Part shown: in pieces, positions 18,544 through 26,762 of the stretch | Layout of the letters: each line of letters begins with the position of its first letter | Numbering within the stretch: position 1 is the first letter of the stretch | Assembly (NCBI GenBank): GCA_030448125.1 | Contig: JAUJNO010000012.1 | Span: 13,460 to 77,459, forward strand | Length of the DNA stretch: 64,000 nt | Source of the DNA: Rubrobacteraceae bacterium | Lineage (GTDB): Bacteria > Actinomycetota > Rubrobacteria > Rubrobacterales > Rubrobacteraceae | Reading direction: 5' to 3' | Program-made: the position numbers and the translations under genes | Notes under the pieces: model-generated | The model's database searches: none | Told to the model about the DNA's origin: nothing | Seen by the model: the letters and a program-made list of their open reading frames with translations, nothing else

Positions 18544-19248
18544 ATGCGCGCGACGACCGACCAGCGAGAACGTCCCCCCGCCCCGATAGGCGAGGTGATA
18601 GCGTGCCTCAAAGAGGCGTACCCCGACGCGAGGACCGAGCTCGACTGGGAGGACCCCCTCCAGCTCCTGGTCGCCACGATCCTCTCCGCTCAGAGCACCG
18701 ACGTCCGGGTCAACCAGGTCACCAGGGGGCTCTTCGAGAAGTACCGCGCCGCGGAGGACTACGCGGAGGCGGACCTGGACCTTCTGGAGGAGGAGATACG
18801 ATCCGTGGGCTTCTTCCGGAACAAGGCCCGCTCCTTGAAGGGTATGGCTCGTGCCCTCGTCGAGGAGCACGGAGGAGAGGTTCCCCGCACGATGGAAGAG
18901 CTGGTACGGCTCCCCGGTGTGGGCCGCAAGACCGCCAACGTGGTCCTGGGCAACGCCTTCTCGGTGAACGAGGGCGTCGTCGTGGACACCCACGTCCGGC
19001 GCGTCTCGGGCCGCCTCGGCCTCACGGGACATCAAGATCCTGAAAAGATAGAGCGCGACCTCCTGGAGATAGTGCCCGAAGAGGAGAGGACGCTCTTCTC
19101 GCACCTGCTCATCTTCCACGGCCGCCGCGTGTGCAAGTCCCGCAAGCCCGACTGCCCGAGCTGCGTCCTGGCACAATTCAGAAAAGACAAACTGGCGCTT
19201 CTCTGCCCTTATCCAGATCCAGAAGAGTTAGCTAACCATTGGCCCTAA
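18544..19248 (+). CDS. nth: endonuclease III (DNA glycosylase/AP lyase)
   Basis: 234 residues. The helix-hairpin-helix 'LPGVGRKTANVVLG' is at ~121-134, followed by 'VVDTHVRRV' with the catalytic Asp. 'ILSAQSTDVRVN' near residue 45 is the other family signature. Role: removes oxidised pyrimidines and cleaves the AP site in base-excision repair. The C-terminal iron-sulfur motif is unusual: Cys spacing is C-X6-C-X2-C-X13-C, where the family normally has X5 in the last gap. The extra eight residues ('AQFRKDKLA' region) are encoded by an AT-richer stretch. Whether the 4Fe-4S cluster still forms is open. Confidence 0.9.
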   Translation: MRATTDQRERPPAPIGEVIACLKEAYPDARTELDWEDPLQLLVATILSAQSTDVRVNQVTRGLFEKYRAAEDYAEADLDLLEEEIRSVGFFRNKARSLKGMARALVEEHGGEVPRTMEELVRLPGVGRKTANVVLGNAFSVNEGVVVDTHVRRVSGRLGLTGHQDPEKIERDLLEIVPEEERTLFSHLLIFHGRRVCKSRKPDCPSCVLAQFRKDKLALLCPYPDPEELANHWP

Positions 19249-19270
19249 CCGGCCTGTAGGACACCGGCTG

Positions 19271-19315
19271 CATAAGGGCGGGTAGGGAAAGGAATAGCTC
19301 CCCGCCGCCCTTATG
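19271..19315 (+). terminator. inverted repeat downstream of nth
   Basis: CATAAGGGCGG at 19271-19281 pairs perfectly with CCGCCCTTATG at 19305-19315, 23 bp after the nth stop. No U-run follows, so it is a hairpin that could end or stabilise the nth transcript. The rest of 19316-19702 is AT-richer than its surroundings and shows no gene I can support. Confidence 0.55.
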
Positions 19316-19702
19316 GTGCGAGTACGGCGACCGTCACCCCGTTACGGTGGTGCCAGATTGAATAGTAGTAATAGATACATACACAGGGGGATGAACATGA
19401 GAATCTACATCCGGTACATGTTCGTACAACTAATGGATCGGTAGCATCGCCCAAAGGTCGTAGCGCACTACATTTTTTATACATTTTGCATACACACTTG
19501 TGACATTTCGAGTCCCGAACAGGGTTCGGCTCTTAACACCTCGGGTTTGAGGCGATATGGTTGAAGCAAGGGTGACGAGAAGTGGTCGAGACGCAAAAAG
19601 GGACGAAGCTCTTGAGGAAACTTCCTGAGGAGGAGGGATGCATCTTCGTGCCGGTTTGGCGGGAGTAACTGCAGAGCGACGGTAAGGGTGGGAGTAACCG
19701 AA

Positions 19703-21052
19703 ATGGATTCTAGCGCCGAGCGGAATTGCGCGGTTGAGTGGTCTGGCGAAGAGAGCGGTTCTTCGGGAAGCCGGGACGTTCCTACCGGCGCCTCCCCGAG
19801 AGGTACGACCGCTCTTCACGATCGGCGCCGGGTCTCGGTGGCGGGCTCGTCAGTGAGCTCGCCGGGGGGCGTTACCGCTGCGGCACGGCAGAGGAGCGAC
19901 CATCTTCCTTTCGGTCCCGCGGCCTGGAAGTTGGGGCATGACTTTATCGACCGGCGCGAGTACGAGCGGGCCGCCGAATGCTTCCGCCGAATGCTGCTCC
20001 CGGCCGAAACCCCGGTCGACCGTTTGTCCGTTGAAGCGGCCGAGGTAGCCGCACAGCTGTGCGTCGCGCTAAACTGTGAGCAATTGGTCGAAAAGAAGCT
20101 ACGAGACGCCTGCGGGATATTAAGCCGAAACCTCTCCCGGCTGAGCTATGAGGAGGTGAACTTTGCCAGGGACGCGCTCGCTGCCTGCGTGGAGGAGCGG
20201 TTCGCCGCTGCTCGCCACGCATCATCGGCTTTCGCGGCGAGCGAGGCTACGGGAGAGACGGTACACGCTGCTGCCCGCCCCCATTTGCGGGTCCATCTCT
20301 TCGGCCGCTTCGAGCTTCTACGGGATGGTGAGGCAACGTCGCTGGGCCGCAACGCGAGGGCTTTGGCTATCCTCAAGTACCTGCTCGTCCACCGGGATGA
20401 ACGCCCCGTGCCCCAAGACTACCTCATGGGTTGGCTGTGGCCCGAGTCCGACCCGAAGAGGGCCCGCTGGTCGTTAAATTCCGCCGTCTACGCCCTGCGC
20501 AAGCTATTGGGCGGCTGCTTGCCTTCCTTACCCGCCTCGGAGACCATCCTGTTCCAGGGGGGAGGATATCGGCTGTCGCCGCGTGTTTTGCTGAGCGCGG
20601 ATACCGAGGAGTTCGATTCTCGTTACGAGGAAGGGCTTAGGCTGGAGGAGGCCGGTCGGGTGTCGGAGGCGGTCGCCGAGTACGAGCAGGCCGCTGAACT
20701 GTACCGGGGCGACTACCTGATCGAAGACCTGTACGAAGAGTGGACCATGATCGAGCGCGAACGGCTGGTCGAGGCGTACGCGGACCTATCGCGCAGGCTG
20801 GCCGCCCGCTACATGGAGGGCGGGCGACTGCGGGAGGGCGTGCGGGCCTGCTACCGGGTGCTGGAGAAGGACCGTAGTGACGAGGACGCCCACCGCCTGC
20901 TGATGGAGTGCTTCGTCCGCCTCGGCCAGCGGGGCAGGGCGCTGCGCCAGTACGGGTTATGCGAGCAGGCGCTGAAGCACGAGTACGACGCAACGCCCTC
21001 CCCCGAGGCCCGAGCCCTCTACACGAGCATCCTAAAGGACGGCAACCGTTGA
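19703..21052 (+). CDS. SARP/BTAD-type transcriptional regulator
   Basis: About 449 residues from ATG 19703, which has GGGAG 7-8 bp upstream; GTG 19688 is an alternative. The first ~190 residues are variable and helical. A winged-helix OmpR/SARP DNA-binding domain follows ('LRVHLFGRFELLRDGEAT', 'ARALAILKYLLVHRDE', 'WSLNSAVYALRKLLG' at ~200-300). Next comes a bacterial transcriptional activation domain with TPR-like helices ('ADTEEFDSRYEEGLRL', 'YRGDYLIEDLYEEWTM', 'ARYMEGGRLREGVRACYRVL', 'DEDAHRLLMECFVRLGQRGRALRQY' in parts). Family role: activates nearby or distant operons, often secondary metabolism or cell-wall genes. It precedes the cell-wall hydrolase cassette at 21491, an obvious candidate target. 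Confidence 0.85.
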   Translation: MDSSAERNCAVEWSGEESGSSGSRDVPTGASPRGTTALHDRRRVSVAGSSVSSPGGVTAAARQRSDHLPFGPAAWKLGHDFIDRREYERAAECFRRMLLPAETPVDRLSVEAAEVAAQLCVALNCEQLVEKKLRDACGILSRNLSRLSYEEVNFARDALAACVEERFAAARHASSAFAASEATGETVHAAARPHLRVHLFGRFELLRDGEATSLGRNARALAILKYLLVHRDERPVPQDYLMGWLWPESDPKRARWSLNSAVYALRKLLGGCLPSLPASETILFQGGGYRLSPRVLLSADTEEFDSRYEEGLRLEEAGRVSEAVAEYEQAAELYRGDYLIEDLYEEWTMIERERLVEAYADLSRRLAARYMEGGRLREGVRACYRVLEKDRSDEDAHRLLMECFVRLGQRGRALRQYGLCEQALKHEYDATPSPEARALYTSILKDGNR

Positions 21053-21212
21053 GAGCGACGCGATCCTCAGAAAAATCGGACCGATTCATTAGCAACTCAT
21101 TCCGGATTCATTGGGAATTCATCGCCGTATACTCTAATGATGAATAGGGATTGAAGTATTGGGATAGCCGGGCTAACGAATGGCGGAGAGACCAGGAAGA
21201 AAGGAGTCACTT

Positions 21213-21335
21213 ATGCCCGTCTATAGAGTTCAGCCCGGGGACACCCGGCTCTGCATGAAGTCCGGTGTGTCCTCCGCCCGGTTGTACGGATACGGGACAT
21301 GGCAAACGCAGGCGACGCAGCGTTCGACAAGATAA
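21213..21335 (+). pseudogene. possible LysM-type remnant
   Basis: A 40-codon frame with a strong AAGGAG site begins 'MPVYRVQPGDT', which resembles the first strand of a LysM or cell-wall-binding domain, then loses similarity and stops. Another frame of the same stretch reads 'MANAGDAAFDKIMQTWPGP'. I read it as a truncated or frameshifted relative of the cell-wall proteins next to it. Low certainty; it could be a genuine short peptide. Confidence 0.3.
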
Positions 21336-21490
21336 TGCAGACGTGGCCAGGACCGTGAATCATCCGAGTTCCCACTTCAGGCAGACCTTGGCGGCGGAGG
21401 GCGCCCACGATGTACTGATAGAAGAAACGGGCCTCGGGTTCCTACGACACCGCTTTCGGGATTTTGTAGTCCCCGAGGAAGGAGAGTAGC

Positions 21491-22729
21491 GTGGCGACGA
21501 CACCAGATGGCCCCGGCGGAGGGGTTGACGCGGCGGAGCTGTTCACGGAAGACCAACTCGCACAGATCTCGCAGAATCCGGACCCGGGCCGCTTCGACCT
21601 CGCCGGGGATCGGGCGGCCCTGGTCCTCGAGATGAAGAAGGGTGGGATCGTTACCAAGAATCAAATAACCGCCTTCCTCGCCAACATCTGCCAGGAGACG
21701 GACTGGCTCAAGACGCTGGAGGAGTACGGCGACTATGACTACTGGCAGTACCTAGTAGAGATCAGCGGCGAACCCAACGCCTGGATGTACCACGGCCGCG
21801 GCTACATCATGCTCACCTGGGCAGACAACTACCGCGCCGCGGGCCAGGGGATAGGCGTGGACGATAGGCTGGTGAACGAGCCACACTTGCTGGCGAACGA
21901 CAAGGAGCTGGCGGCGAAGACCGCCGTCTGGTACTGGACGTCGAGGGACTGTGGACACTACGCTGATCAGGGCAACTTCGAGGCAGTGTGCAGCCTCATC
22001 AACCGGGGCGAGGTCGTGCCCACAGGTCCGATCCACGGCTGGCCAGAGCGTCTTGCGGCCTACGAGAGGGCTCAGTCGGTGATAGGCACCGGCACCGAAC
22101 CCGTAACCGAACCCGCCAGAGAAAGGAGCGAGTCAGTGGCGGACCAGATAACATTAGGATACGACAAACAAGGCTGGGCTTATGACACTGCGTCGAGACT
22201 TTACGTCAGGTCCAATACAGCGGACCTTGACCACAAGACCAACAAGGATGGTTGGCTTTGGGCTGATGTAGCGACCGCAGGAGAGACTGTAGCGACCGCA
22301 GCGATCGCAACATCAACGTGGTCGTGGCCCGAAGCGTGGGACCCGCCAGGGTACACCGGTGACGGCTCCTACGTGGATATGCACCCCGAAAGGTACAACT
22401 GGAGGAGCGACGTGGAGGAGGTGGCCCGCTATCTAGTAGATAACTATGGTGTATGGTGCAACACCTATGTCGATCACCCCCCTGGATGGGGCTTGGATAA
22501 CGTATCCATGGACGTGTGGAGTTCGGGTGGCCGTGGATACAACATAGATCCGTCGGTTGGTCAAGCGGTCTTCGACGACATTTTCAATAATGGCAAAGAA
22601 CCCTGGATTTGGTGGGTGATATGGTGGAATGAAATGTGGAGTATGGGTGGTGGGTGGGAAGCCTCCCCGCCTGGCCCCGCAGATTCAGACCCTGGTCACA
22701 CAGGACACGTTCATATCACCTTCGTCTAA
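21491..22729 (+). CDS. two-domain cell-wall hydrolase (GH19-like lysozyme/chitinase plus M15-like C-terminus)
   Basis: 412 residues, GTG start with GGAAGGAGAG upstream. Residues ~10-205 resemble the GH19 chitinase/endolysin fold: 'ICQETDWLKTLEEYGDYDYW' in part, with a likely catalytic Glu, then 'YHGRGYIMLTWADNY' and 'AKTAVWYWTSRDCG', 'SLINRG'. A Pro/Glu/Thr linker (~205-225) leads to a Trp-rich middle region. The last ~120 residues have 'NTYVDHPPGWGLDNVSMDVW' in parts and end 'GHTGHVHITF', which resembles the M15-like D,D-peptidase fold with paired His residues. No signal peptide, as in phage endolysins. The following genes include a two-segment membrane protein, so a lysis-cassette role is plausible but unproven. 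Confidence 0.75.
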   Translation: MATTPDGPGGGVDAAELFTEDQLAQISQNPDPGRFDLAGDRAALVLEMKKGGIVTKNQITAFLANICQETDWLKTLEEYGDYDYWQYLVEISGEPNAWMYHGRGYIMLTWADNYRAAGQGIGVDDRLVNEPHLLANDKELAAKTAVWYWTSRDCGHYADQGNFEAVCSLINRGEVVPTGPIHGWPERLAAYERAQSVIGTGTEPVTEPARERSESVADQITLGYDKQGWAYDTASRLYVRSNTADLDHKTNKDGWLWADVATAGETVATAAIATSTWSWPEAWDPPGYTGDGSYVDMHPERYNWRSDVEEVARYLVDNYGVWCNTYVDHPPGWGLDNVSMDVWSSGGRGYNIDPSVGQAVFDDIFNNGKEPWIWWVIWWNEMWSMGGGWEASPPGPADSDPGHTGHVHITFV

Positions 22730-22748
22730 GGAGAGATCGGTACAAGGT

Positions 22749-22898
22749 TTGCGCCAGCAGACATGGCTGAGGAGGAGCTTGCTCAAGCCGTTCTGGGATG
22801 CCTTCGCAGCTTGCATCGAAGCGGAGCAGAAGAGGCGCGAAGCGCTGTTAGATTGGCGCATGGAGCGTATGGACTCGTGGCTAGACTCCCTAGAGTAG
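22749..22898 (+). CDS. small amphipathic protein, 49 residues
   Basis: Not recognised. TTG start with AAGGAG about 14 bp upstream. The product is rich in Trp, Arg and Glu ('FWDAFAACIEAEQKRREALLDW') and largely helical, ending 'MDSWLDSLE'. It sits 19 bp after the cell-wall hydrolase and 19 bp before the next gene in the same direction. An alternative ATG frame (22763-22975) overlaps the next gene and looks less protein-like. Confidence 0.4.
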   Translation: MRQQTWLRRSLLKPFWDAFAACIEAEQKRREALLDWRMERMDSWLDSLE

Positions 22899-22917
22899 AG
22901 GAAAGGAGAGAAGAACA

Positions 22918-23577
22918 ATGCACCGAAGCGTTACCCCACACCCAGAGAGGCCCAAGGGGCAGCCTGAAGATCTAGAGCCGCCGATCAAGGACGCCCACCT
23001 CTACCCGCACAACCGCCGCCAAAGCGTTACCCTACGCCCAGAGAAGCCCAGTGAGGGTCCAGGAACAGGAGGGCAAAGGCCAAGACCAGCAAACGATGTT
23101 CAGAATGTGGATGCCTTTAGAAAGTCTATAGTGCGCCTCGACTCTGAAGCCAAAAAGGATGTTGCTACCGAAGCAGTGATAGCTCTTCCCTCCGATGCTA
23201 AGAAGGACGTTGCTTCGGCAGCTATGCAAACGCTTTCTCAGGAGGCCAAAAAGGACGTTGCTTCGGCAGCTATGCAAACGCTTCCTCAGGAGGCCAAAAA
23301 GGACGCTGTTACCGAAATGGTACAGAGTCTTCCTCGCGAAGACCAAGAGACTGTACTTAGGTCTATAGCGCCGACTCAGGGTGCGATTGACCGAATATGG
23401 CTCATAATCGTCGGAGCCTTTGCCATTGTCTTTATCCTATCCGCCATTGCGCTTTTCGTGAGTGCTTTCTGGAGTCCGGGTCAGATTCAAGTACTGCTTA
23501 CGGTGGTTACGACCGTAGCAGGTGTCCTGGCGGGTTTTGTCTCCGGAAGGGCAAGTTCTAGCGGGACCTCTACATGA
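22918..23577 (+). CDS. membrane protein with 16-residue repeats and two C-terminal membrane segments
   Basis: 219 residues with a good AAAGGAGAG site. The first ~60 residues are Pro/Arg-rich and probably disordered. Residues ~78-141 are four 16-residue units of the form 'AKKDVASAAMQTLPQE', predicted helical and amphipathic. Two hydrophobic segments follow ('IWLIIVGAFAIVFILSAIALF' region ~163-185, and ~191-210) with a short Gly/Ser tail. The architecture, placed right after an endolysin-like gene, fits a holin or membrane anchor with a cytoplasmic stalk. No family recognised. The repeats are also visible in DNA, where units 2 and 3 are nearly identical. Confidence 0.55.
   Translation: MHRSVTPHPERPKGQPEDLEPPIKDAHLYPHNRRQSVTLRPEKPSEGPGTGGQRPRPANDVQNVDAFRKSIVRLDSEAKKDVATEAVIALPSDAKKDVASAAMQTLSQEAKKDVASAAMQTLPQEAKKDAVTEMVQSLPREDQETVLRSIAPTQGAIDRIWLIIVGAFAIVFILSAIALFVSAFWSPGQIQVLLTVVTTVAGVLAGFVSGRASSSGTST
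23149..23340 (+). repeat. four 48-bp in-frame repeats
   Basis: Units start at 23149, 23197, 23245 and 23293. Units two and three differ by only a few bases over 48 bp; the outer units are more diverged. This pattern suggests recent expansion from the centre. Confidence 0.9.
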
Positions 23578-24005
23578 GACCGATCACTAAACGCAGGATT
23601 TCCGCGGGTTCCTGCGAGGCGAAGTGGTGAATTAGACAGAGGAAGGACGGTCATTCGCTCTCCGTTTGCAGCGTCATATGCCACGCAGGGTTTGGAAGGT
23701 ACTTACAAGGGAGAGCAAGATGGGGCGGTAAGGTAATCGAGTAGGCAAGTAGAGCGAGCCACAACCTGTTGCCAAGATGCTAAAGAAAGTAACCGTAGCC
23801 GTCCCAACCTCGTGCTGTACCGGGTCACCGTTTCGCCCCCGGCGTAGCCAGAGCGCCCGTCGAGTGCGAACGGCCGTGGATACCGTGGAGTTCGGCGTGC
23901 TGCTGGGAGAGGCACCCATGCTGACTACAGGAGGACGAACTGGATGCGCTACGAGCCGCGCGGGACCACGGTTCCCGCTGATCCTAACCGAAAGGAGCAG
24001 ATGAA
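23578..24005. other. intergenic region before the patatin gene
   Basis: No convincing gene. A 25-codon frame at 23944-24021 with GGAGG upstream overlaps the patatin start and could be a leader peptide, but has no other support. Confidence 0.4.
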
Positions 24006-25025
24006 GTGTCAGAGCGAGTAGCAGGGGAGAGCGAGAACCGGGAGAAGTACGTGGATCTGGTGTTCGAGGGCGGAGGGGTGAAGGGTATAGCCCTGGTGGG
24101 GGCCTTCTCCGTTCTCGAGGAGCGGGGCTACCAGCCCCAGAACATGGCCGGGGCCTCGGCCGGCGCCATCGTGGCCGCGCTGGTCGCCGCGGGTTACACA
24201 GCCACGGAGCTACGTAGGATCATCGGGAAGCTGGATTACGATCACTTCAAGGACGAGGGTTGGGAGGATCGAATCCCCCTGGCGGGAAGGTCTTTGAGCA
24301 TCCTGAAGGACCTCGGTGTCTACGAGGGTGAGGCTTTCCTGGCGTGGATGCGCGAGCTTTTGGAGGCTAAAGGGATTCGGACGTTCGGAGACCTGGTGCG
24401 TCGTGAAGACGCCGAGCCGAAATACCGTTACAAGGCGCAGGTGATCGCCTCGGACGCAACCGAGCGGCGTCTGCTAGTCCTGCCCCGAGACGCACCCAGG
24501 CTCGGCATCGGCGACCCGGACGATCTCAACGTGGCCCTGGCGGTCCGCATGAGCATGAGCATCCCCATCTTCTTCGAGCCGGTGAAGTTTGCCAACGCGC
24601 AGACGGGCAGGGAACACCTCATCGTGGACGGCGGGATGCTATCCAACTTCCCGGTCTGGCTCTTCGACGCCGAGGAGCCACTCTGGCCCACCTTCGGGCT
24701 GAAGCTTGTAGAGAAGCCGAGGGCACCTATAGGCGACCAGCTTCGGCAGGAAAGCCCTCGTAGTGGGGTATTGTCAATCATCGATTACCTTAGAAGCCTG
24801 GTGGACACTATGATGGCGGCCCACGACCGGCTTTATATAGAAGAACATGACTTCGACCGGACTATCGCCATCGATACTTTGGGAGTGGGCACGACGGAGT
24901 TTGATCTCTCCGAGGAGCGGGCGATGGGGCTGTTCGAATCGGGCCGTACCGCCGCGGAGAAGTTCCTGGGCGAAGACCGGAACCGGAGGAGCGCACCAAA
25001 ACAGACGACTCGCCAAACGGGGTAA
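24006..25025 (+). CDS. patatin-like phospholipase
   Basis: 339 residues, GTG start with AAAGGAG upstream. All three patatin signatures are visible: the oxyanion-hole loop 'GGGVKG' (~21-26), the nucleophile elbow 'GASAGA' (~51-56) and the 'DGGMLSNFP' motif carrying the catalytic Asp (~205-213). Family reaction: Ser-Asp dyad hydrolysis of acyl chains from phospholipids. No signal peptide or membrane segment, so the enzyme is cytoplasmic or secreted by an unseen route. It stands alone between the lysis-like cassette and a tRNA. Patatins also serve as defence effectors (CBASS CapV), but no nucleotide cyclase gene is nearby, so that role is not supported here. Confidence 0.85.
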   Translation: MSERVAGESENREKYVDLVFEGGGVKGIALVGAFSVLEERGYQPQNMAGASAGAIVAALVAAGYTATELRRIIGKLDYDHFKDEGWEDRIPLAGRSLSILKDLGVYEGEAFLAWMRELLEAKGIRTFGDLVRREDAEPKYRYKAQVIASDATERRLLVLPRDAPRLGIGDPDDLNVALAVRMSMSIPIFFEPVKFANAQTGREHLIVDGGMLSNFPVWLFDAEEPLWPTFGLKLVEKPRAPIGDQLRQESPRSGVLSIIDYLRSLVDTMMAAHDRLYIEEHDFDRTIAIDTLGVGTTEFDLSEERAMGLFESGRTAAEKFLGEDRNRRSAPKQTTRQTG

Positions 25026-25150
25026 TACTCGGACCAAGGTGAGCACAAACGAAGAATCTCAAAGCAAACTTTAAAGTTCGAGCAACAGATCACCTGGAAC
25101 TGACATCCTGTGCAGGGGACAATAGAGACGGATGCCCGGCGCAGACGTCG

Positions 25151-25156
25151 TATAAT
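25151..25156 (+). promoter_or_regulatory. -10 element for tRNA-Ser
   Basis: Consensus TATAAT 26 bp upstream of the tRNA gene; no clear -35 hexamer is seen. Confidence 0.55.
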
Positions 25157-25182
25157 CCTCATCGGGGAGCAAAACGGCTTCC

Positions 25183-25267
25183 GGGGGCGTGGCAGAGTGG
25201 ACTAATGCGCTGGTCTTGAAAACCAGAGGCGGTAAAACGCCCGTAGGTTCGAATCCTACCGCCCCCG
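25183..25267 (+). tRNA. tRNA-Ser(TGA)
   Basis: Seven-pair acceptor stem GGGGGCG/CGCCCCC. Anticodon arm CTGGT-CTTGAAA-ACCAG gives anticodon TGA. A long variable arm (AGGCGGTAAAACGCCC) is typical of class II tRNA-Ser, and the T arm is GTAGG-TTCGAAT-CCTAC. CCA is not encoded. A T-poor, C-rich stretch follows. Confidence 0.95.
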
Positions 25268-25453
25268 CCCCCTCCTCCCCCCAATATCTTGTGGCTCAAC
25301 CTTTCGGAGGTGTGTCCGCGAGAAATCTTTGTTAAAAAAAATTAAACAAATAGAGACTTGAGCGTTTCAAGTGTGTAAACTACGGGTAACTTCCGTACGG
25401 GAAGCGGTGCAGGCCGTGTAGAAAGACTGTGTAGGTAGAAGGAGGGAAACTCT

Positions 25454-25696
25454 ATGAAGAGGGTAATTTACTTGGCTACGGCCGCTCTGGTGGCCATGCT
25501 GATCCTCGTGCCGACTGCCATGGCGCAGGAGATGGAACAGACCATGATGGTGGAAGAGACTATGATGATGGAGACCACTCAGCCGCTCCCCAAGAGCGGT
25601 GGTCCGGCGATCGGCAGCACGTCGGTGCTGTTGCCCGCCGCCGCCCTGCTCTTGGGCTCGGGCGTTCTGGCGTTCGCCGTCCTGCGGCGCAGGTAG
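25454..25696 (+). CDS. small secreted protein with LPKSGG sorting-type signal
   Basis: 80 residues with GAAGGAGGG before the ATG. A signal peptide (basic 'MKR', hydrophobic core, 'AMAQ' cleavage site near residue 24) is followed by a Met/Glu/Thr-rich stretch ('MEQTMMVEETMMMETT'). Then comes 'LPKSGG', a 20-residue hydrophobic segment and a final 'LRRR'. This is the layout of a sortase substrate, with LPKSG in place of LPXTG. The mature surface-exposed part would be only about 20 residues, half of them Met or Glu. Possible roles are a metal-binding or oxidant-scavenging surface peptide (inference). No sortase gene is in the window. A strong terminator follows. Confidence 0.7.
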   Translation: MKRVIYLATAALVAMLILVPTAMAQEMEQTMMVEETMMMETTQPLPKSGGPAIGSTSVLLPAAALLLGSGVLAFAVLRRR

Positions 25697-25752
25697 CCTT
25701 TAACAGGATCTTCTAGCCTGGGGGCCTTTGCGTCCCAGGGTTTGAGGAGGTC

Positions 25753-25788
25753 GGGGCAGGGAGAGCCTGCACTATCCTGCCCCTTTTT
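25753..25788 (+). terminator. rho-independent terminator
   Basis: GGGGCAGG (25753-25760) pairs with CCTGCCCC (25776-25783) and is followed directly by TTTTT. It ends the small surface-protein transcript. Confidence 0.85.
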
Positions 25789-25819
25789 CGTGCCCGGAAG
25801 CTACAAGCTTTCGGGCACG
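25789..25819. repeat. second strong hairpin after the terminator
   Basis: A 14-base near-perfect inverted repeat around the loop ACA (CGTGCCCG..., then ...CGGGCACG) directly abuts the terminator. It may back up termination. 25820-26230 holds no gene I can support. Confidence 0.7.
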
Positions 25820-26230
25820 TGCTCTGTGCGGCGCCGAAGCGGCTGTGCCGCCGACGAAGAAGAAGATTGTGGTGAAGCGGGCAGACCTCTAGCTGCCTCG
25901 ATATCCGGTGTAAACCTTCTCCGCGACGCTGGTATGCTTACTCGCATCACCCTGTACGCCTCCCTGCTTCCCTCGTGGCGTACCCCCAGGCGACTCTATG
26001 CAGGATCGCTCGGATAATCTCTCGGGGCTAAAGACCACACTCCAGCATCACCCTCATGATAGACACGTACACCCGCCGGACCCCCGCTATCAGAGAGAAT
26101 CGTTCTCCCGCTTCGGCGAAGGGTTTTCGCGACTCTCCTGACGCTGGTAGTAGCCGTGGTAATGAATTCTTCGGAGGTTGTCGGCGAGGAGAGAGGCGGG
26201 GCATTTATCCTGCAAAGCCACCCCTTTTAC

Positions 26231-26278
26231 AAGTGAGCCGCCCAGGACTCGAACCTGGAACCTAGAGATTAAGAGTCT
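26231..26278 (+). repeat. attachment-site copy: 48-bp 3' half of tRNA-Lys
   Basis: Identical over 48 bp to 40571-40618, which is the 3' half of the intact tRNA-Lys(CTT) gene on the minus strand, from just past its 3' end to the anticodon loop. Sequence diverges immediately after. This is the expected left boundary scar of an element integrated into the tRNA 3' end, and marks the distal end of a 14.3-kb island. Confidence 0.85.
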
Positions 26279-26463
26279 ATGCCGACGGGTTTCTGGTTGT
26301 TGCTCATAGTTGCAGAACCGGCATAAATAAGCCGAATGTCCTCCTCCGATGTTGCCCTATGTTTCGCGTCGTTGCGCCGGATTAGTGTCAAAACTAGTGT
26401 CAACTAGAGTCACTTCAAGTTCTCAAAACCTTAGCGGTAGCCTCAGAGACCTTAGAAGCACAC

Positions 26464-26538
26464 TTGGCGGGACTCAAACCTGCGACCTTCTGATTCGTAG
26501 TCTTAATTGGTAAGTTCTAGCAGGTCCTAACCCGTCAG
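26464..26538. repeat. tRNA-Arg-like fragment, copy A
   Basis: 75 bp that resemble the reverse complement of a tRNA-Arg(ACG) 3' half ('GACTCAAACCTGCGACC', 'TTCTGATTCGTAGTC') and align with 30935-31008 at roughly 80 percent by eye. No full tRNA can be folded. Reads as an old attachment site. 26279-26762 otherwise shows no gene; it contains an 11-bp tandem pair (ACTGCTGCCAC) at 26618-26639. Confidence 0.6.
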
Positions 26539-26762
26539 CAAATCCCGCTTCTTCAAGCCGAAAAAGCGGGGTTGGTCTGTGAGCGTTTTCTGATCTGTTC
26601 GGCTCTGTTCTATCCCTACTGCTGCCACACTGCTGCCACACGGCCGCGGAATGCTCTATGCGCTTCTTTGTCTCTGACTCTTAGAAGCTCCTAGGCCACG
26701 CAACTTGTGAGGTCACGTCGAGTCCTCACTTAGCACAGTCTTATAGCCGGTTCTCGCCGTCT

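Noticed and set aside
24006..25025. Patatin as a CBASS-type defence effector
   Set aside because: No nucleotide cyclase, ubiquitin-like or sensor gene adjoins; only the patatin itself is present.
25742..26265. Short + strand frames between the surface peptide and the island
   Set aside because: They cover terminator hairpins and the tRNA fragment, have no ribosome-binding sites and no recognisable similarity.
26231..26330. Second complete tRNA-Lys gene
   Set aside because: Similarity stops at the anticodon loop; the 5' half is unrelated sequence.
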